From an uncultured Eubacterium sp. (GTDB lineage Bacteria; Bacillota; Clostridia; Lachnospirales; Lachnospiraceae): 64,000 nt of DNA. Below are positions 1 through 8,093 of this stretch, in pieces. Position numbers and translations under genes: made by a program. The first letter of the stretch is position 1. The number at the start of each line of letters is the position of its first letter. Where the stretch lies: the NCBI GenBank assembly GCA_934316845.1, contig CAKRDZ010000015.1:10290-74289 (forward strand). The letters run 5' to 3'. Below the pieces are notes generated by a model. The model saw only the letters and a list, made by a program, of their open reading frames with translations. It had not been told where the DNA came from and ran no database searches.

Positions 1-782
1 CAGAAAGCCACGTAGACCGTTCGATTACGGATCCGGGAATCTTTGTACAGACCAATGTACTCGGAACCCAGGTTCTTTTGGATGCGTCCAAAGAGTATGG
101 TGTGAAACGTTATCATCAGGTATCTACCGATGAAGTATACGGCGATCTGCCACTTGACAGACCGGATCTTTTCTTCCACGAAGATACGCCGATCCACACA
201 TCCAGCCCATATTCATCCAGTAAGGCAAGTGCGGATCTTTTTGTCCTTGCTTACCACCGTACGTATGGACTGCCTGTGACAATTTCGCGCTGCTCCAATA
301 ACTACGGACCGTATCATTTCCCTGAAAAACTGATCCCGCTTATCATTTCCCGCGCCCTTGCCGACGAAAAACTTCCGGTTTACGGAAAAGGCGAAAATGT
401 ACGCGACTGGCTTCATGTATCGGATCATTGCGAAGCGATCGATCTGATCATCCACAAAGGACGTGTCGGTGAAGTTTATAATGTCGGAGGACACAACGAG
501 CGCACCAATCTGGAAGTTGTGAAAACGATTTTGAAAGCACTTGATAAGCCGGAAAGCCTGATCGAATTTGTAACCGATCGTCCGGGACACGATCTCCGCT
601 ATGCGATCGATCCGACAAAACTGGAGACAGAACTTGGCTGGAAACCAAAATATACCTTTGAGACAGGAATCAAACAGACGATCCAGTGGTATCTGGATAA
701 CGAGGAATGGTGGCAGAATATCATCAGCGGTGAGTATGCCAATTATTTTGATAAAATGTACGGAAAGGAACTGGCAGAATGA
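1..782 (+). CDS. rfbB: dTDP-glucose 4,6-dehydratase, 3' part (5' end outside window)
   Basis: This enzyme makes dTDP-4-keto-6-deoxyglucose from dTDP-glucose, the second step of dTDP-L-rhamnose synthesis in the cytoplasm. The reading frame is open from base 3 with the family motif ESHVDRSI, so the first ATG in the window (78) is internal. About 259 residues are visible; the N-terminal Rossmann GxxGxxG part (roughly 80 residues) is missing. Visible catalytic motifs are STDEVYG (Thr-Asp-Glu) and YSSSK (Tyr-x3-Lys of extended short-chain dehydrogenases). The stop overlaps the rfbD start (ATGA), so the two are translationally coupled. The rhamnose product probably feeds cell-wall polysaccharide. 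Confidence 0.95.
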   Translation, partial: ESHVDRSITDPGIFVQTNVLGTQVLLDASKEYGVKRYHQVSTDEVYGDLPLDRPDLFFHEDTPIHTSSPYSSSKASADLFVLAYHRTYGLPVTISRCSNNYGPYHFPEKLIPLIISRALADEKLPVYGKGENVRDWLHVSDHCEAIDLIIHKGRVGEVYNVGGHNERTNLEVVKTILKALDKPESLIEFVTDRPGHDLRYAIDPTKLETELGWKPKYTFETGIKQTIQWYLDNEEWWQNIISGEYANYFDKMYGKELAE

Positions 783-1660
783 AAGTATTAGTAACAGGTG
801 TCAAAGGGCAGCTGGGATATGACGTCGTACGAGAGTTGGAAAAACGCGGTCATACTGCCGTTGGCGTGGACATCGACGAGATGGACATTACCGATGCCGC
901 AGCAGTAGAGCGTGTCTTAACGGAAACACAGCCGGAGGCAGTGATACACTGCAGTGCATTTACTGCGGTTGACCGGGCAGAAGATGAGACGGAAATCTGC
1001 CGCAGAGTCAATGTAGAAGGTACGGAAAATATTGCCAAAACCTGTAAAAAACTCGACTGCAAGATGCTCTATCTGAGTACCGATTACATCTTTTCCGGCG
1101 ACGGAGAAAGACCGTGGGAGCCGGATGACGAGGCTTCCCCGCTCAATGCTTATGGACAGAGCAAATACGACGGAGAGCTGGCACTCAAAAAGTATGTGGA
1201 AAAATATTTTATTGTCCGTATTTCCTGGGTATTTGGAATCAATGGCAATAATTTTATCAAAACAATGCTCCGCCTTGGCAGAGAAAATGGTGCGGTTAAG
1301 GTGGTTGATGACCAGATCGGTTCGCCGACGTATACGTATGATCTTTCCCGCCTGCTTGTGGATATGATCGAAAGTGACCGCTATGGCGCTTACCACGCGA
1401 CGAATGAAGGAATTTGCAGCTGGTATGAATTTGCCAAAGAGATCTTCCGCGCAGCCGGTATGAATGACGTTTCTGTGACGCCGGTTAAGAGTGGAGAATT
1501 TCCGGTAAAGGCAAAACGGCCAAAAAACAGCCGGATGAGCAAGGAAAAACTCGTCGCAAACGGTTTTACCCTGCTTCCGGCCTGGCAGGATGCAGTAGTT
1601 AGATATATGAAAGAACTTGAAGTGTTCGAAAATGCGAATGAGGGCGGTGGGGAGCCCTGA
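779..1660 (+). CDS. rfbD: dTDP-4-dehydrorhamnose reductase
   Basis: It catalyses the last step of dTDP-L-rhamnose synthesis, NAD(P)H reduction of dTDP-4-dehydrorhamnose. The 293-residue product starts with the Rossmann signature VTGVKGQLG, has the STDYIF strand and the catalytic YGQSK (Tyr-x3-Lys). The start overlaps the rfbB stop by ATGA. The body of the enzyme seems to end near YMKEL; the remaining EVFENANEGGGEP is encoded by a copy of a repeat that also occurs, inverted and non-coding, at 56348-56400. The gene is convergent with the penicillin-binding protein gene, only 14 bp away. Confidence 0.95.
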   Translation: MKVLVTGVKGQLGYDVVRELEKRGHTAVGVDIDEMDITDAAAVERVLTETQPEAVIHCSAFTAVDRAEDETEICRRVNVEGTENIAKTCKKLDCKMLYLSTDYIFSGDGERPWEPDDEASPLNAYGQSKYDGELALKKYVEKYFIVRISWVFGINGNNFIKTMLRLGRENGAVKVVDDQIGSPTYTYDLSRLLVDMIESDRYGAYHATNEGICSWYEFAKEIFRAAGMNDVSVTPVKSGEFPVKAKRPKNSRMSKEKLVANGFTLLPAWQDAVVRYMKELEVFENANEGGGEP

Positions 1661-1668
1661 ATAGTTAC
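1613..1668 (+). repeat. Dispersed repeat copy forming the rfbD 3' end
   Basis: The segment from GAAC at 1613 to GAATAGTTAC at 1668 matches, with a few one-base differences, the reverse complement of 56348-56401. Both share GAAGTGTTCGAA, ATGCGAATGAGGG, GGTGGGG and CCTGAATAGTTAC. Here the repeat runs in frame through the last codons of rfbD and its stop codon. The GAATAGTTACTATTC palindrome at its end lies between the two convergent genes. Confidence 0.75.
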
Positions 1669-1674
1669 TATTCA

Positions 1675-4095
1675 TTAATGAACGGAACAAGTTTCTTCCG
1701 GTACAGTTCCCTTGGCAAAATATTCCTTTTTGCTTCGGGAACTGTAGTGGTTTTCAGCCAGTGGTTTTCCGCATACCGTGCATGTCCGCACGGCAACGAC
1801 GGAAGATGGCATCGTAAATTTCGCTTTTTCATCTTTATGTTTTTTGCTCAATTTTTCCATAATTGCTTTCCAGATTGCTTTATGATAGGTTGTGTTGCTC
1901 TGCTTTTCACCGGCATCGTAACCGCCCCAGATCCCGGCGGTAAGATACGGCGTATAGCCGACAAACCACAAGTCCTTATTTCCGGTGGAAGTTCCGGTCT
2001 TTCCGGCAACCGGTACGTTGATCCCGCGCAGTTTGAGAGCGGTTCCGGTACCCGAATTTACGACATCCTGCATCGCGCTCGTAAGAAGGAAAGCTGTCGA
2101 ATCTTTCATTACCTGTTTGCTGGAAGAAGTTGTCACGACTGTTACGTCATTTCCTTTTTTGTCCTGCGTTTTTGTTACGACAGGTGTCTTGTCGAGCAGG
2201 ACATTTCCGTCATGGTCGATAATTTTTGTATAAAACGTCGCTTTGTTGTAGACGCCTCCGTTGGCAATGCTTGCAAAGGCAGTTGTCAATTCCAGATTGG
2301 AGACACCCTTTGTCAATCCACCGAGCGCCATCGGAAGGGAGATATCGCTGTAGATCTTTCCGCTTGCGTCGGTATAACTTTCGACGAGCGAGGTAAATCC
2401 AAGGTTCAGCAGATAATCATAACCGACTTTTGGTGTTACCTGTTCCAGGGTTTTGACGGCGATGACATTCATGGAATCTGCGATGGCTTTGCGGATCGTC
2501 ACTGTACCACGGTAGCCGCGATACCAGTTTTTTACAAGCCGCTTCGTGCCCGGATAATAATAGGGTTCGTCTTTCTGCTGTGTTGCCAGTGTCATGCCTG
2601 CGGTATCCAGTGCAGGCAGATACGTGGACAGGACTTTGTACGTAGAACCCGGCTGGCGCAGGGATGTGCTTGCGCGGTTTAACGTACGGCTGGCAGTTTT
2701 CTTCCCACGTCCGCCACAGATGGCTTTGACCTGTCCGGTCTTTTGATCCATTACAACAAAAGAAACCTGCGGCTGGATGACAAAGTCCGTTTTTTCGCCT
2801 TCTACTTTGCATCCGTTGCCTTTTGACATCGCTTTCTTGTATATTTTAATATACTGATTTGCTTTCTTTTTGTCGGTGTAATATAGTGGGATTTTTTTCT
2901 TTTTCTTTTGGGCAAACCAGTTTTTCATCGTGCCGGCATTGTAATTGTGTGCGACACCCTTGGCATCGGTTACGGTGAGCTGGTAATTGAGCTGGTACGT
3001 AGAGCCGGCCGGATAATACGAAGGATTGTTGATCACCTTGTCGCAGACTTTCTGGATGGAAGCATCCTGTGTCGTATAAATTGTCAGTCCGCCGCGGTAC
3101 AAGGCATTGTAAGCCTGTGTTTCCGTATATCCCAGCTCATTTTTCATGTCCGAGATCACCTGGTCGATCAAAGCATCCGTAAAATAAGAAGTGGTCGTCT
3201 GTGTGGCCGCGGTTTCTTTGTTTACGGCTTTGATGCGGGCATACACTTTGTCTGCCATGGCTTTTTCATATTCGTCGGAAGTGATATAACCCTGTTCTTT
3301 CATATAAGTAAGGATTGTCGTCCGTTTTTTGGCATTTCGCTTTGGATGAGTGATCGGATTGTAACCTGCCGGGTTCTGGGTGATCCCTGCAAGGACTGCC
3401 GACTCGGATATGGTCAGTTCCGATACATCTTTATCAAAGTAGCGCTTGGCGGCTGCCTGAACGCCGAGTGTATTTTGTCCGAGATTGATCGTGTTCAGAT
3501 AATATTCCAAAATCTGTTCTTTCGACAGACGGTTTTCCAGCTGGATAGCAAGGTACTGTTCCTGTACCTTTCGTTCCAGTTTCTGGACAAAAGTAGCTTC
3601 TTCGCCCCCGTTAAATACCTGGTTTTTAAGGAGCTGCTGTGTCAGTGTACTGGCACCTTGGTGAAATTCGCCACCATTGGTCAGGCCGCTGAATGTCGCA
3701 CGGAAGATTCCCTGCAGGTCAATTCCGTCATGCACCCAGAAACGCTCGTCCTCAATGGCGACAAAGGCATTCTGCAGGTGCTTCGGAATGGTATCCAGCG
3801 TCGCATACTGGCGGTTCGCTTCTTTTCCCACAAGGGTCTGTATCGTCTTTCCCCTGCTGTTTAAGATCGTTGTTGCATAGCCATCCGGGATGACGTTGAT
3901 CGAGTCAATGCCCGGCGCCGTCTCCATGAGTCCATTTACGATGCCGGATATCCCGCTGAGTCCGATCGCAGCGATGACAACCAGTGAGATCAGTACGATG
4001 CGCGCGGCCATGACTTTACATTTATTCAAACGGTGTGTGGCAGGAGATTTGAGTTTTTTCGCCCGCTCTACCGTATTTCTTTGGCTGAAATTCAT
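1675..4095 (-). CDS. Class A penicillin-binding protein (transglycosylase/transpeptidase)
   Basis: A bifunctional peptidoglycan synthase that polymerises lipid II and cross-links the peptides outside the membrane. The 806 residues show a basic cytoplasmic tail, one membrane anchor at about 31-55, a GT51 glycosyltransferase domain with EDERFWVHDG at 115-124 and GASTLTQQ, then the transpeptidase with SxxK (STYK, S484), SMN and KTGTS (K699). An unusual C-terminal tail contains CTVCG and one more Cys. It is transcribed towards rfbD and divergently from yigZ. The ribosome site GAAAGGA sits about a dozen bases before the ATG, slightly far. PBP1a-like by domain order; the exact subclass is not certain. 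Confidence 0.93.
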   Translation of the reverse strand: MNFSQRNTVERAKKLKSPATHRLNKCKVMAARIVLISLVVIAAIGLSGISGIVNGLMETAPGIDSINVIPDGYATTILNSRGKTIQTLVGKEANRQYATLDTIPKHLQNAFVAIEDERFWVHDGIDLQGIFRATFSGLTNGGEFHQGASTLTQQLLKNQVFNGGEEATFVQKLERKVQEQYLAIQLENRLSKEQILEYYLNTINLGQNTLGVQAAAKRYFDKDVSELTISESAVLAGITQNPAGYNPITHPKRNAKKRTTILTYMKEQGYITSDEYEKAMADKVYARIKAVNKETAATQTTTSYFTDALIDQVISDMKNELGYTETQAYNALYRGGLTIYTTQDASIQKVCDKVINNPSYYPAGSTYQLNYQLTVTDAKGVAHNYNAGTMKNWFAQKKKKKIPLYYTDKKKANQYIKIYKKAMSKGNGCKVEGEKTDFVIQPQVSFVVMDQKTGQVKAICGGRGKKTASRTLNRASTSLRQPGSTYKVLSTYLPALDTAGMTLATQQKDEPYYYPGTKRLVKNWYRGYRGTVTIRKAIADSMNVIAVKTLEQVTPKVGYDYLLNLGFTSLVESYTDASGKIYSDISLPMALGGLTKGVSNLELTTAFASIANGGVYNKATFYTKIIDHDGNVLLDKTPVVTKTQDKKGNDVTVVTTSSSKQVMKDSTAFLLTSAMQDVVNSGTGTALKLRGINVPVAGKTGTSTGNKDLWFVGYTPYLTAGIWGGYDAGEKQSNTTYHKAIWKAIMEKLSKKHKDEKAKFTMPSSVVAVRTCTVCGKPLAENHYSSRSKKEYFAKGTVPEETCSVH

Positions 4096-4157
4096 AGAAA
4101 TGATCCATCCTTTCTAAAATTTTTTTCGATCCTTTTCTTATAGTATACCAAAAAGTC

Positions 4158-4186
4158 TTGCAAAGGGGAAGAAAAATTAGTACACT
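4158..4186 (+). promoter_or_regulatory. Putative sigma-A promoter for the yigZ-rarA-tgt run
   Basis: TTGCAA (4158-4163) and TACACT (4181-4186) are separated by 17 bp and end 23 bp before the yigZ ATG. The minus strand of the same interval must hold the promoter of the divergent penicillin-binding protein gene; TATACT on that strand (about 4143-4148) is a candidate -10. Confidence 0.5.
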
Positions 4187-4209
4187 ATTGTAAAAGGGGC
4201 GAAAGGATA

Positions 4210-4848
4210 ATGGATATGCCAGAAGCGATAAAGATGATATATCAGGGCGGAAACGCCGAAGTAATAGAAAAAAAATCCCGTTTTATCGGAGAAATCTATC
4301 CCATCGGATCCGAAGAAGAAGCACAAAATATCGTAAATCAGATCCGGAAAAAACATTACGACGCCAGACATCACTGCTTTGCGTATGTGCTTGGCGAAAA
4401 AAATGAAGTGGAGCGGTGCAGTGATGACGGAGAGCCGTCGGGAACCGCTGGAAGACCGATGTTAGATCTGCTTGTGGGAGCCGGGGTACATGATGCCCTT
4501 GCCGTCGTGACGAGATATTTTGGCGGCACGCTGCTTGGAACCGGCGGTCTTGTACGGGCGTATTCGGCGGCGACGAAAGAAGCACTGGAAAATTGTGAGA
4601 TCCGGCAGAAAGAGGCCGGTTACCGCTTAATCATAAGTACCGATTATGTCGACCTTGGTAAAATCCAATATTTGGCAGCTGCAAGAGAACTGAAAGAAGA
4701 AAATGTCGATTACGGAGAAAATGTGTCGATCACGTACGAGGTTCCCGAGAGAGAAATTCAGGCATTTGAAAAAGAACTGGTTGACAAAACCGGAGGAAAA
4801 TGTAAGATAGATAGAGGAAATAAAATATGGATCTACTCGAATATATGA
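4210..4848 (+). CDS. YigZ/IMPACT family protein
   Basis: A 212-residue protein of the YigZ (IMPACT, UPF0029) family. The N-terminal IMPACT domain (about 15-125) carries the conserved HHCFAYVLG and DGEPSGTAGRPML blocks. The C-terminal alpha/beta domain (about 135-205) matches the DUF1949 type, and full length is normal for bacterial YigZ. The family is linked to translation and RNA-related functions, but the bacterial activity is not settled. It is the first gene of a run of overlapping genes and its last 22 bases overlap rarA. Confidence 0.9.
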   Translation: MDMPEAIKMIYQGGNAEVIEKKSRFIGEIYPIGSEEEAQNIVNQIRKKHYDARHHCFAYVLGEKNEVERCSDDGEPSGTAGRPMLDLLVGAGVHDALAVVTRYFGGTLLGTGGLVRAYSAATKEALENCEIRQKEAGYRLIISTDYVDLGKIQYLAAARELKEENVDYGENVSITYEVPEREIQAFEKELVDKTGGKCKIDRGNKIWIYSNI

Positions 4849-6164
4849 ATGAAAAAAATAAGGAAAAAGAGTCTCCGCTCGCTTCGCGCCTTCGTCCGAC
4901 GACGCTGGATGAAGTGGTGGGGCAGGAGCATATCATCGGGAAGGATAAATTGTTATACCGTGCCATCAAGGCGGATAAGCTGAGCTCCATCCTGTTGTAT
5001 GGCCCACCGGGAACCGGAAAGACGACACTTGCCAAAGTGATCGCGGCGACGACAAAAGCGGAATTTCTGCAGATCAATGCGACTTCTGCCGGAAAAAAAG
5101 ATATGGAAGAAGTGGTCGCGAAAGCGAAGGAAAACCGCGGTATGTACGGCAAAAAGACGATTTTGTTTATTGACGAGATTCACCGCTTCAATAAAGGGCA
5201 GCAGGATTATCTGCTTCCGTTTGTCGAGGACGGAACGATCATTTTGATCGGCGCAACGACGGAAAATCCGTATTTTGAGGTAAATGGGGCGTTGATTTCC
5301 CGCTCGATCATCTTTGAACTCCATCCGCTCTCCAAAGAAAATATCAAAGCTCTTTTGACACGGGCGGTTACTGATGTGGAAAAAGGGCTTGGCAGTTACC
5401 ATGCCGAGATGGACGAAGAAGCGCTTTCTTTTCTGGCGGAGATCAGTGGCGGAGATGCCCGCATGGCGCTCAATGCGATCGAACTTGGCGTCCTGACGAC
5501 ACCACGCGGCGAGGATGGAACGGTGCATATTACGCTCGAAGTAGCGCAGGAATGTATCCAGAAGCGGACGATTCGTTATGATAAGACCGGAGACAATCAT
5601 TACGATACCATTTCTGCGTTTATCAAAAGTATGCGGGGATCGGATCCCGATGCCGCCGTGTATTATCTGGCGAGAATGCTCTATGCCGGCGAAGATATCC
5701 GGTTTATCGCGCGCCGTATCATGATCTGTGCGGCAGAAGACGTGTCCAATGCGGATCCGCAGGCGCTCGTCGTAGCGACGGCGGCATCGCAGGCGGTCAT
5801 GCAGCTTGGGATGCCGGAAGCACGGATCATCCTTGCACAGGCAGCCACGTATGTGGCATGTGCGCCAAAGAGCAATTCGGCGATCATGGCGATCGACGAT
5901 GCGATGGAATTTGTGAAAGCACATCCGGATTACAAAATTCCTTCCTATTTACAAGACGCGCATTATAAAGGGGCAGCCAAACTGGGACATGGAATCGGTT
6001 ACAAATATGCCCACGATTACAAAAACCATTATGCCAGACAACAATATCTGCCGGATGCCTGCAAAGACAACCATTTTTATAATTTGTCTGATCAGGGTTA
6101 TGAAAAAGAACTCCAGGAACATTTGACACGTATCCGCAGAGAAAGTGAGGAAGACAATGACTGA
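4827..6164 (+). CDS. rarA: Replication-associated recombination protein A (MgsA-type AAA ATPase)
   Basis: A clamp-loader-like AAA+ ATPase acting at stalled replication forks. The 445 residues include Walker A GPPGTGKTT (about 55-63), Walker B LFIDEIHRF, sensor-1 IGATTENP, arginine-rich AAA lid, and the C-terminal MgsA tetramerisation region ending with the HYARQQYLP segment. The start is the ATG at 4827, placed by AGAGGAAA eight bases upstream, inside the 3' end of yigZ. The next gene again overlaps its stop. Confidence 0.95.
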   Translation: MDLLEYMNEKNKEKESPLASRLRPTTLDEVVGQEHIIGKDKLLYRAIKADKLSSILLYGPPGTGKTTLAKVIAATTKAEFLQINATSAGKKDMEEVVAKAKENRGMYGKKTILFIDEIHRFNKGQQDYLLPFVEDGTIILIGATTENPYFEVNGALISRSIIFELHPLSKENIKALLTRAVTDVEKGLGSYHAEMDEEALSFLAEISGGDARMALNAIELGVLTTPRGEDGTVHITLEVAQECIQKRTIRYDKTGDNHYDTISAFIKSMRGSDPDAAVYYLARMLYAGEDIRFIARRIMICAAEDVSNADPQALVVATAASQAVMQLGMPEARIILAQAATYVACAPKSNSAIMAIDDAMEFVKAHPDYKIPSYLQDAHYKGAAKLGHGIGYKYAHDYKNHYARQQYLPDACKDNHFYNLSDQGYEKELQEHLTRIRRESEEDND

Positions 6165-6411
6165 TACAAAAAAAGAGCCAAAAAGCAGATATCCAAAATC
6201 CGTCCGAATTATCGCGATGGCCGGAATCCTTCTTTTGCTCGCACTATATATTATTACACTGATCGCGGCACTGACGACGTCGCCACAGGCACCGGGGTTG
6301 TTTAAAGCCTGTCTGGGAGCATCCATCCTGCTTCCGATCGTCCTTTGGGGATATCTTCGTATCGCGATACTGCTGACACCGAAAAAAGATAAAGGAGAAG
6401 ACAATGTTTGA
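6157..6411 (+). CDS. Small two-helix membrane protein
   Basis: An 84-residue unrecognised protein. It has a lysine-rich start, two hydrophobic helices (about 18-42 and 52-74) and a charged tail, so it should sit in the cytoplasmic membrane with both ends inside. The ATG at 6157 is preceded by GAGGAAG. It overlaps rarA by 8 bases and tgt by 8 bases, so it is translated as part of the same message. Function unknown. Confidence 0.8.
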   Translation: MTDTKKEPKSRYPKSVRIIAMAGILLLLALYIITLIAALTTSPQAPGLFKACLGASILLPIVLWGYLRIAILLTPKKDKGEDNV

Positions 6412-7537
6412 GATAAAAGCCAGAGAGGGAAAGGCGCGGAGCGGAACCTTTCACACCCCGCATGGGGATATTCAGACGCCCGTATTTATGAATGTAGGAA
6501 CCGTTGCAGCGATCAAAGGTGCTGTTTCTACGATGGATCTGAAAGAGATCGGAACGCAGGTACAGCTGTCCAATACGTACCATCTTCATGTCAGACCGGG
6601 GGATGACGTCGTACGCAAGATGGGAGGCCTTCACAAATTCATGAACTGGGACCGCCCGATCCTTACGGACTCCGGCGGATTTCAGGTATTTTCCCTGGCG
6701 GGACTCCGCAAGATCAAAGAAGAAGGCGTTTATTTTAACTCGCACATTGACGGAAGAAAGATTTTCATGGGTCCGGAAGAAAGTATGCGGATCCAGTCCA
6801 ATCTGGGATCGACGATCGCGATGGCATTTGACGAATGTGCACCGCACCCAGCGACACGCGAGTATATGGAAGCGTCTGTCGCCCGTACGACACGCTGGCT
6901 GGAGCGCTGCAAACGTGAGATGGACCGCTTAAATTCTCTCCCGGATACGATCAATAAAGAGCAGATGCTTTTTGGGATCAATCAGGGAGGAACGTTTGAA
7001 GACATCCGTATCGAGCACGCACAGCGGATTTCCGAACTGGATCTGCCGGGGTATTCGATCGGCGGACTGGCTGTCGGCGAGAGCCATGAAGAGATGTATC
7101 GCATACTTGACGAGGTTGTGCCGCATCTGCCGGACAACAAACCGAGATATCTGATGGGCGTCGGAACGCCGGCGAATATATTGGAAAGTGTCGAGCGCGG
7201 CGTGGATTTCTTTGACTGTGTATATCCGGCGAGAAATGGCCGTCACGGACATGCATATACAAATTTTGGAAAAATGAATCTGATGAACAAACGCTTTGAG
7301 CTGGATGACCGTCCGATCGAGGAAGGATGCCGGTGTCCGGCGTGCCGCCATTACTCGCGCGCATACATTCGACACCTGCTCAAAGCGAAAGAAATGCTGG
7401 GACTTCGATTATTAGTCTTGCATAATCTTTATTTTTATAATACAATGATGAGTGAGATTCGCGATGCGATCGAAGAGAATCGCTTTCAAGAATATAAGAA
7501 GAAAAAATTGGATTCCATGGAATCTAATGAATACTAA
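6404..7537 (+). CDS. tgt: tRNA-guanine transglycosylase
   Basis: It exchanges guanine-34 for a queuine precursor in GUN-anticodon tRNAs. The 377-residue TIM-barrel protein has the nucleophile-region motifs DSGGFQVFS and FDCVYPARNGRHGHAYT, substrate motif GINQGG, and the zinc site CRCPAC followed by a downstream His in HYSRAYIRHL. Length is standard. The ATG overlaps the preceding small membrane gene. It is followed by yajC, a common tgt-yajC order in bacteria. Confidence 0.97.
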   Translation: MFEIKAREGKARSGTFHTPHGDIQTPVFMNVGTVAAIKGAVSTMDLKEIGTQVQLSNTYHLHVRPGDDVVRKMGGLHKFMNWDRPILTDSGGFQVFSLAGLRKIKEEGVYFNSHIDGRKIFMGPEESMRIQSNLGSTIAMAFDECAPHPATREYMEASVARTTRWLERCKREMDRLNSLPDTINKEQMLFGINQGGTFEDIRIEHAQRISELDLPGYSIGGLAVGESHEEMYRILDEVVPHLPDNKPRYLMGVGTPANILESVERGVDFFDCVYPARNGRHGHAYTNFGKMNLMNKRFELDDRPIEEGCRCPACRHYSRAYIRHLLKAKEMLGLRLLVLHNLYFYNTMMSEIRDAIEENRFQEYKKKKLDSMESNEY

Positions 7538-7566
7538 GTCTCGTAACAGAGCCAGGAGGTAAAGAA

Positions 7567-7842
7567 ATGGGAACAGTTGGAATGATCATTTATGTGGTAG
7601 TTATTATCGGTGTATTTTGGCTGATTGCGATCCGTCCACAGAAAAAGCAGGAAAAAGAACATCAGGCATTGATCGGTGGTCTTGCCGTTGGTGACAGTAT
7701 CCTGACAACAAGCGGATTTTACGGCGTTGTGATCGATATGCCGGATGATAATGTCGTGATCGTAGAATTTGGAAATAACAAAAACTGCCGTATCCCTATG
7801 AAAAAGGATGCGATTGTAGAAGTACAGAAAGCAGAAGAATAA
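7567..7842 (+). CDS. yajC: Preprotein translocase accessory subunit YajC
   Basis: A 91-residue single-span membrane protein that associates with SecDF/SecYEG. It has an N-terminal helix (about 5-22), the family motif IRPQKKQEKEHQALIGGLAVG, then a small beta-rich cytoplasmic domain (ILTTSGFYGVVIDM). AGGAGGTAAAG precedes the ATG. secDF does not follow here; a terminator closes the transcript. Confidence 0.93.
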   Translation: MGTVGMIIYVVVIIGVFWLIAIRPQKKQEKEHQALIGGLAVGDSILTTSGFYGVVIDMPDDNVVIVEFGNNKNCRIPMKKDAIVEVQKAEE

Positions 7843-7871
7843 GACACAAAAGTCACATAAGACACAGTCTG

Positions 7872-7914
7872 GTGCCGGATTATGGAGATGATTTCATAGT
7901 CCGGCACTTTTTTG
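7872..7914 (+). terminator. Rho-independent terminator after yajC
   Basis: GTGCCGGATTATG (7872-7884) pairs with CATAGTCCGGCAC (7895-7907) with one wobble, then a run of six to seven T. It ends the yigZ-yajC transcript. Confidence 0.9.
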
Positions 7915-7970
7915 GTCCGTCGTTATTACGGATTCCGGGGCAGTGATGTGGAAATCAATATTTTTTAAGA

Positions 7971-7997
7971 CAAGAGGGGGGGGACGATTCCCTCTTG
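7971..7997 (+). other. Inverted repeat in the leader of the giant surface-protein gene
   Basis: CAAGAGGG and CCCTCTTG form an 8-bp stem, with a run of G in between, about 97 bases before the 8094 start. No T-run follows, so it is not an ordinary terminator. It could be an operator or a leader hairpin. No clear sigma-A promoter was found between here and 8094. Confidence 0.45.
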
Positions 7998-8093
7998 TGG
8001 TACATAGAGAGAGTTTATGAAAAAAAAGAGACAAAATTATTAAAATGTGATAAATTATTTGAAATGAATTATAAAATTTAGGAGGAATAAAGT

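Noticed and set aside
1678..3864. Plus-strand frames opposite the penicillin-binding protein gene
   Set aside because: The minus-strand gene has full family motifs over the whole stretch; the plus frames are Cys/Arg-rich shadows without ribosome sites.
7971..7997. Terminator upstream of the giant surface-protein gene
   Set aside because: The stem has no downstream T-run; kept as an inverted repeat of unknown role.
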